From Atopsyche davidsoni (lineage: Eukaryota; Arthropoda; Insecta; Trichoptera; Hydrobiosidae): a stretch of 64,000 nucleotides of DNA. Shown piece by piece: positions 59,201-64,000 of this stretch; position 1 is the first letter of the stretch, and every line of letters starts with the position of its first letter. A program made the translations under genes and the position numbers. The DNA is taken from NCBI GenBank assembly GCA_022113835.1, contig JAILWY010000003.1, positions 11,989,501-12,053,500 of the forward strand. The letters run 5' to 3'. Below the pieces are notes generated by a model, which was given only the letters and a program-made list of their open reading frames with translations, ran no database searches and had not been told where the DNA came from.

Positions 59201-60683
59201 TCACAAATCTCCCGAGCCTTGGCCATCGGCACTATCGTGCTCTCGATATTAAATTGACTGATTTTGACATTGGTTTATTATTATAACACGAGCGAGAGAC
59301 ATCCATCTGCGGGTAATCTGAACGAAGAGTCCACGATGGACGCTAGGATGAATATGAGATTGCAAATAAAGTGGAAAGGCAGTGAAGGGTTGGAAGTCAC
59401 TTTCCTGTAGGTGTATAAGGAAGTCATATAAAACCTGCATCGGGATTTTCCTACCATTTAAACCTAAAGATAAATTATTATTCAATCGAAATTAATTAAC
59501 ATTGAAAAAAACATTGGCTTCGTGATCGAAAGCAAGAGCGCTAATCACTCCAGAACAATATAGCCTAGTTTTACAATTAACTGTATATGTATATATATAT
59601 ATATTACCCCCAATACAACACAAAACTAACAATCACTATCAAAATATCCCCCGTTTAATATTGTAATTAAGCCATCGTTATTTATCAATTTTTAATGGCA
59701 CAAAAAAGCTGTACACTCCGTATCCTGTGATACATCCGTAAATAAGACAGATTTCATAACTAAATAAACCATAAAAACAACGATTAAACATTTGGAGATT
59801 ACGTGTATTACATGTGTGGGTAGGAATTTATGTCAATATTCAGAAATTTGTTTTGAATTCACTAATAAATGTAACTTACTTGGTATTTGAAGAGCATGTT
59901 GTTGTTCCAGCAGTCTCCATGGCATATCACGGTGTAGGGATCGAACTGCTCAGGCAGCATGAGCTCCAGCATCTTGTCGTAGAGGCTCGACTCTGAGCCG
60001 AATTTCTTCACCCTCTCGATCAAGTCAGGGTCGCTCAATACCTCTACAGCCCTGTCCCTGGCCATGTCAAGGAAGTAACCCTTCTCCCTGGGGAAGTCCG
60101 GCTGCACCCCCAGGCCATCGACGAGCTCTCGATACATCACAGAATCTTTTGATTTCATATAGAAAGACAAAGCATGGAAGCGCGCCAAATACTGGATCGC
60201 CAACTCCATGTGAGCCAGGTCCAAGGAGTGTTTCCGGTTCGCCATCTCAAACCCGAGGGGCCCCAAGTGCTGCAGAATGATGTGCTCGTACGGGGCTTCG
60301 GAGGAAGTAGCATAACACTTGGCATAATGAAACTGTTCACAGTCCGGTATTGCGTTCTCGTCTTGGGCACGACTTAGAACTGGAAGTAACTTCGTGTAGC
60401 CTAAGATCTCGCGGGAGTAGATATTTCCCACAGGAAATTGATCTCTGATGGATTCGGAAGCCGGTGGCACCTTCAGCAGAAGCTGCAGGCTGGCCGGGGC
60501 CCCATCAGGGGCGTGGCCGTCTGCGTCGATGCGGTAGAGGACTCCGAGGTAGTTGTCACCCTTCCCCGAAGCACTCGTGACGGTCAGCTCGCAGTCGAGG
60601 ATGTTCTCATTTTCAAGGACGCGTTCAACGGCGGCTTTAGACTTTCCCTCTGGCAACAACGCGACTTCTCCACGGGTGCACAT
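56237..60683 (-). CDS. CHK/ecdysteroid-kinase-like protein C
   Basis: Two exons, 60683-59880 and 56677-56237, give 414 residues. The exon lengths and phase-0 intron position are identical to A and B, but the intron is about 3.2 kb because of transposon insertions. GKGDNYLGVLYRI, LLLKVPP, CHGDCWNNNMLFKY and LVDWQ are intact. The last exon 1 codon is CAA (Gln), where A and B have AAG (Lys). The donor is a strong GTAAGT. In the variable pocket region it resembles A (DGLGVQPDFP), while its start MCTRGEV and promoter resemble B. This mosaic pattern could reflect gene conversion. It is the promoter-proximal member, next to the 5S array. Confidence 0.9.
57766..57932. mobile_element. Short non-autonomous hAT element
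   Basis: The ends CAAGTGTTTTTCAACC and the reverse complement of CAGTGTTTTTCAACC form typical hAT terminal inverted repeats, followed inside by GGTCGCGACC-type sequence. The flanking 8-mers CCATAGAG (57758-57765) and GCGTAGAG (57933-57940) agree at six of eight positions, as an aged 8-bp target duplication would. No coding capacity. Confidence 0.85.
58264..58302. repeat. Solo terminus of the 46132-46290 MITE family
   Basis: GATTGTAAGTTGTGTCGCTG then CGTGTGTAGCTGGCTTA matches the right terminal repeat of the element at 46132-46290. No opposite end was found. Confidence 0.65.
58913..59120. mobile_element. Possible hAT-type MITE
   Basis: The ends CAGGGATGGCGAACC (58913) and the reverse complement of CAGTGGCGGCGAACC (ending 59120) agree at 12 of 15 positions and look like hAT termini. 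The flanking 8-mers (CCGCCTGT and TGCACGTG) do not match, so the boundaries or the pairing may be wrong. Confidence 0.45.
59121..59257. other. GC-rich patch of unknown origin
   Basis: A GC-rich block next to the possible hAT element, in otherwise AT-rich DNA. On the minus strand it reads as a short frame, MAKAREICEESLEEQVSRSW followed by an Ala/Ser-rich stretch; this is not recognised. It may be part of a larger transposon. Confidence 0.35.
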
Positions 60684-60984
60684 CGTAGTTTATTTGAATT
60701 AAATTGAATATGCTATCGTGCGATACGTGTATTTATATTATAGCACGCCGGATTGCTCCGACTGACCTCTCCGCTCAGCTGCCAACTCTCGACTGAAACC
60801 GTATGAAGGAGCGTAATGATAACTACGTTTCGGCGGCTGTGCTCGGTGGTTATCCCGACACTGTGCGGGAGTGCTCGCTGCCTCGGTTGGTCCCACTGAT
60901 GATGAACACTTGATTCGTGTTTTGACAAATCAGTCGGCAGGTCTGCCCGAGCGTCACGGCCAATGAAACCCGGCGCTCTTATCT
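60684..60984 (-). promoter_or_regulatory. Promoter region of CHK-kinase gene C
   Basis: A TATA box (TATAAAT on the minus strand, 60731-60737) lies about 50 bp before the start codon, implying a 5' UTR of only 20-25 nt. CACGCCGGATTGCTCCGACT at 60744 continues into the block shared with gene B. CAATGAAACCCGG precedes GGCGCTCTTATCT (60972-60984), the GATA-type block conserved upstream of all three genes. Confidence 0.75.
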
Positions 60985-61430
60985 AAAGAAATCTGCGTTC
61001 GTAGAGCAGCGCTTTACAACGGACAATTTTATCGCCCAGTTTCTAAAATATTTATTATCAAAATTTGTTTATTCCTGTAAGTAGGTAAATGTAGGTGGAA
61101 AAAAAAAATTAATGGTATCGTTAATGTCAAAATAATACTTTGCCTTCCGTATAAAAGAAAAAAATGCACTTTCAGTATTCCAAACACTGTCATAACCAAT
61201 TTAATAATTTTATATAATTAGTAGTAAAAACTTAATAAACCGAGAAAGGAGAGACAGGAATAAATCTAATAATACTGTGTCTTTTAATAGTTTAATTATT
61301 TACATATTATTCCAATAAAGAATATTGGAATGAATTGAATAAAACTGGCAACAAAATAAGGTCCTCACCTTCTCCAACCTATACGAGAAATCACACCATT
61401 TATAGGGGAAGCACAATAATGGGTCTAATT
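60985..61430. other. Spacer between the kinase cluster and a hAT element
   Basis: AT-rich with no gene recognised. It ends with the 8-bp target duplication GTCTAATT at 61423-61430. Confidence 0.5.
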
Positions 61431-62075
61431 CATAGGTTCCCAAGGTGGTCAATACCGACCACCACGGGTCGATTCCACCCTGCAAGGGGTTAATGAGAGC
61501 GAAAAATTAAATTGGAAGTGCATGAACTGTAAATGGGGGTCTACGAGAGTGGATCCCATTTAAGCATTCCGTAAATGTCATAATGCACCTAACACAGATT
61601 GTATCTGTATACTTATATAATAATGCTATTTATCCTGCATTATGGACTATCGCACAAGGGGTTTTCAATAGCTTTTCCATCTTCATAACTCGTGGAAAGG
61701 GGTTTCAGTGCGGTTGTCAATCTTCTTACAAAAAAGAAATAGATTAGAAATCACTGGGCGAGAATATTTAAGGTTAAATCCAACGTATTTGAAGCCAAAG
61801 CATCAGCCCCATTCCTCTCATTAAAAGTATTGATTTTTTTTAGTGAATGTTACTATATTTGCATTTTGTATGTTTTTAATTAATAAAATAACTTAACATG
61901 TATATCAACTTTTTTATTTTTAAATCAACGGTACAGTAAACCCTACGAAAGTAAGTTGTTCTATAACAGATCTCCTTGAAGTTGTAAAAAGTCAATTTTA
62001 GCAAGGTAGGGGTCTACGAAAAATAGGAAACCTCGACATGGGGGTCTACGGGACAAAAAAGTTTGGGGACTTCCG
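61431..62075. mobile_element. Non-autonomous hAT element with perfect 8-bp target duplication
   Basis: The left end CATAGGTTCCCAAGG and right end (reverse complement CGGAAGTCCCCAAAC) are diverged hAT-type termini. GTCTAATT occurs exactly on both sides, at 61423-61430 and 62076-62083. The 645-bp interior has repeated GGGGTCTACG segments and no transposase frame. It lies directly beside the 5S array. Confidence 0.85.
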
Positions 62076-62116
62076 GTCTAATTAATCCACATCTTGACAA
62101 GACAGCAAAAAGGAAA

Positions 62117-62234
62117 GCCAACGGCACGCGGTGTTCCCAAGCGGTCACCCATCCAAGTACTATCCGCGCCCAATGTTGCTTAACTTCGGTGATCGGACGA
62201 GAACCGGTGCTTTCAACATGGTATGGTCGTTGGC
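62117..62234 (-). rRNA. 5S ribosomal RNA, copy 1 (array edge)
   Basis: The minus strand begins GCCAACGACCATACCATGTT and ends CACCGCGTGCCGTTGGC, with the terminal stem pairing GCCAACG with CGTTGGC. The internal control region is intact (AAGTTAAGCAACA box A, TACTTGGATGGGTGACCG box C). It is the last copy of the array; its downstream DNA differs from other units but still supplies a TTTTT terminator. Confidence 0.96.
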
Positions 62235-62270
62235 GAGAGTCGAGCGACAGCTCTGCAACACGAGCACCGG

Positions 62271-62282
62271 CGTGACGTCACG
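62271..62282. promoter_or_regulatory. Spacer palindrome CGTGACGTCACG of the 5S array (first instance)
   Basis: A perfect 12-bp palindrome containing the CRE/ATF core TGACGTCA, 37-48 bp upstream of each 5S gene that has a full upstream spacer. It recurs every 195 bp in all nine complete spacers. No TATA-like sequence takes the usual -30 position. Confidence 0.6.
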
Positions 62283-62311
62283 GGGAGGAAATAAAATAAA
62301 ATAAAAAGGAA

Positions 62312-62429
62312 GCCAACGGCACGCGGTGTTCCCAAGCGGTCACCCATCCAAGTACTATCCGCGCCCAATGTTGCTTAACTTCGGTGATCGGACGAGAACC
62401 GGTGCTTTCAACATGGTATGGTCGTTGGC
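62312..62429 (-). rRNA. 5S ribosomal RNA, copy 2
   Basis: Same gene sequence as copy 1. Its upstream spacer carries the variant GACTGTCCTGC. A TTTTT terminator follows on the minus strand. Confidence 0.96.
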
Positions 62430-62506
62430 GAGAGCCGAGCGACTGTCCTGCAACACGAGCACCGGCGTGACGTCACGGGGAGGAAATAAAATAAAATAAT
62501 AAGGAA

Positions 62507-62624
62507 GCCAACGGCACGCGGTGTTCCCAAGCGGTCACCCATCCAAGTACTATCCGCGCCCAATGTTGCTTAACTTCGGTGATCGGACGAGAACCGGTGC
62601 TTTCAACATGGTATGGTCGTTGGC
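62507..62624 (-). rRNA. 5S ribosomal RNA, copy 3
   Basis: Intact gene. The terminator tract is interrupted (AATAAGG on the plus strand, so TTATT rather than TTTTT near the 3' end). Confidence 0.95.
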
Positions 62625-62701
62625 GAGAGTCGAGCGACAGCTCTGCAACACGAGCACCGGCGTGACGTCACGGGGAGGAAATAAAATAAAATAAAAAGGA
62701 A

Positions 62702-62819
62702 GCCAACGGCACGCGGTGTTCCCAAGCGGTCACCCATCCAAGTACTATCCGCGCCCAATGTTGCTTAACTTCGGTGATCGGACGAGAACCGGTGCTTTCA
62801 ACATGGTATGGTCGTTGGC
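62702..62819 (-). rRNA. 5S ribosomal RNA, copy 4
   Basis: Intact gene with TTTTT terminator. Its upstream spacer has the T variant. Confidence 0.96.
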
Positions 62820-62896
62820 GAGAGTCGAGCGACAGCTCTGCAACACGAGCACCGGCGTGACGTCACGGGGAGGAAATAAAATAAAATAAAAAGGAA

Positions 62897-63014
62897 GCCA
62901 ACGGCACGCGGTGTTCCCAAGCGGTCACCCATCCAAGTACTATCCGCGCCCAATGTTGCTTAACTTCGGTGATCGGACGAGAACCGGTGCTTTCAACATG
63001 GTATGGTCGTTGGC
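62897..63014 (-). rRNA. 5S ribosomal RNA, copy 5
   Basis: Intact gene with TTTTT terminator. Its upstream spacer has the C variant. Confidence 0.96.
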
Positions 63015-63091
63015 GAGAGCCGAGCGACAGCTCTGCAACACGAGCACCGGCGTGACGTCACGGGGAGGAAATAAAATAAAATAAAAAGGAA

Positions 63092-63209
63092 GCCAACGGC
63101 ACGCGGTGTTCCCAAGCGGTCACCCATCCAAGTACTATCCGCGCCCAATGTTGCTTAACTTCGGTGATCGGACGAGAACCGGTGCTTTCAACATGGTATG
63201 GTCGTTGGC
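63092..63209 (-). rRNA. 5S ribosomal RNA, copy 6
   Basis: Intact gene with TTTTT terminator. Its upstream spacer has the T variant. Confidence 0.96.
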
Positions 63210-63286
63210 GAGAGTCGAGCGACAGCTCTGCAACACGAGCACCGGCGTGACGTCACGGGGAGGAAATAAAATAAAATAAAAAGGAA

Positions 63287-63404
63287 GCCAACGGCACGCG
63301 GTGTTCCCAAGCGGTCACCCATCCAAGTACTATCCGCGCCCAATGTTGCTTAACTTCGGTGATCGGACGAGAACCGGTGCTTTCAACATGGTATGGTCGT
63401 TGGC
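63287..63404 (-). rRNA. 5S ribosomal RNA, copy 7
   Basis: Intact gene with TTTTT terminator. Its upstream spacer has the C variant. Confidence 0.96.
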
Positions 63405-63481
63405 GAGAGCCGAGCGACAGCTCTGCAACACGAGCACCGGCGTGACGTCACGGGGAGGAAATAAAATAAAATAAAAAGGAA

Positions 63482-63599
63482 GCCAACGGCACGCGGTGTT
63501 CCCAAGCGGTCACCCATCCAAGTACTATCCGCGCCCAATGTTGCTTAACTTCGGTGATCGGACGAGAACCGGTGCTTTCAACATGGTATGGTCGTTGGC
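63482..63599 (-). rRNA. 5S ribosomal RNA, copy 8
   Basis: Intact gene with TTTTT terminator. Its upstream spacer has the T variant. Confidence 0.96.
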
Positions 63600-63676
63600 G
63601 AGAGTCGAGCGACAGCTCTGCAACACGAGCACCGGCGTGACGTCACGGGGAGGAAATAAAATAAAATAAAAAGGAA

Positions 63677-63794
63677 GCCAACGGCACGCGGTGTTCCCAA
63701 GCGGTCACCCATCCAAGTACTATCCGCGCCCAATGTTGCTTAACTTCGGTGATCGGACGAGAACCGGTGCTTTCAACATGGTATGGTCGTTGGC
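63677..63794 (-). rRNA. 5S ribosomal RNA, copy 9
   Basis: Intact gene with TTTTT terminator. Its upstream spacer has the C variant. Confidence 0.96.
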
Positions 63795-63871
63795 GAGAGC
63801 CGAGCGACAGCTCTGCAACACGAGCACCGGCGTGACGTCACGGGGAGGAAATAAAATAAAATAAAAAGGAA

Positions 63872-63989
63872 GCCAACGGCACGCGGTGTTCCCAAGCGGT
63901 CACCCATCCAAGTACTATCCGCGCCCAATGTTGCTTAACTTCGGTGATCGGACGAGAACCGGTGCTTTCAACATGGTATGGTCGTTGGC
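63872..63989 (-). rRNA. 5S ribosomal RNA, copy 10
   Basis: Intact gene. Its upstream spacer is cut by the right edge of the window, so only GAGAGCCGAGC of it is seen. Confidence 0.95.
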
Positions 63990-64000
63990 GAGAGCCGAGC

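Larger units (their letters stand above)
56678..59879 (-). other. Intron of CHK-kinase gene C
   Basis: Contains a small hAT element (57766-57932), a half-MITE (58264-58302), a possible hAT element (58913-59120) and an unexplained GC-rich patch (about 59085-59250). The rest is AT-rich. Confidence 0.6.
62117..64000 (-). repeat. Tandem 5S rDNA array, 195-bp unit, at least ten copies
   Basis: Ten 118-bp 5S genes repeat at exactly 195-bp intervals, with spacers of 77 bp. Each complete spacer has an A-rich tract next to the gene's 3' end (AATAAAATAAAATAAAAAGG; one variant copy), the palindrome CGTGACGTCACG and a GAGCACCGG segment. Spacers differ at a T/C site (GAGAGTCGAG or GAGAGCCGAG), and the second has a short variant GACTGTCCTGC. 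The array continues beyond the right edge. Confidence 0.97.

Noticed and set aside
62063..62275. 70-residue plus-strand frame at the array edge
   Set aside because: It reads through the reverse complement of a 5S rRNA gene.

Overview
The window is nuclear DNA from an insect. Its protein genes are split by GT-AG introns and match conserved animal families. It carries a tandem family of CHK/ecdysteroid-kinase-like genes, which is typical of insects. Short runs of the insect telomere unit TTAGG occur, together with AT-rich intergenic DNA and many small DNA-transposon relics. A moth or butterfly would fit, but nothing here proves the order. All exon boundaries were placed by hand from splice sites, reading phase and family similarity.

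Positions 1-20000 hold compact housekeeping genes, many in RNA processing: GPKOW (+), AKAP17A/XE7 (-), TBCA (+), PDCD7/U11-U12 59K (+), CIAO2B/galla-2 (-), a CALML4-like EF-hand gene (+) and RLP24/RSL24D1 (+). Between CALML4 and RLP24 lie a decayed hAT transposon and a 51-bp minisatellite. AKAP17A/TBCA, CIAO2B/CALML4 and IARS1/TAF6 are head-to-head pairs that probably share promoters.

Positions 20000-42300 hold a secreted or membrane-anchored GMC oxidoreductase (+), cytoplasmic isoleucyl-tRNA synthetase (-), TAF6 (+), and a peroxisomal D-aspartate/D-amino-acid oxidase ending in SKL (+). TAF6 has eleven coding exons, including a 12-nt microexon, and a retrotransposon ORF1 fragment in one intron. 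A Tigger/pogo-like element with a 5'-deleted transposase sits between TAF6 and the oxidase.

Positions 42300-61000 are a gene-poor, repeat-rich stretch with three tandem CHK-kinase-like genes on the minus strand. Each encodes 414 residues from two exons of 804 and 441 bp with a phase-0 intron. They share promoter sequence, including a GATA-type site, and two also share 3' flank, so whole gene units were duplicated. Positions 61431-62075 are a non-autonomous hAT element with perfect 8-bp target duplications. From 62117 to the right edge runs an array of ten 5S rRNA genes (- strand) with a 195-bp period; every complete spacer carries the 12-bp palindrome CGTGACGTCACG.

I found no clearly new multi-gene system. 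The features most worth following are the kinase cluster with its conserved promoter module, the 5S array with its spacer palindrome, the GC-AG intron, the TAF6 microexon and several small repeat families.
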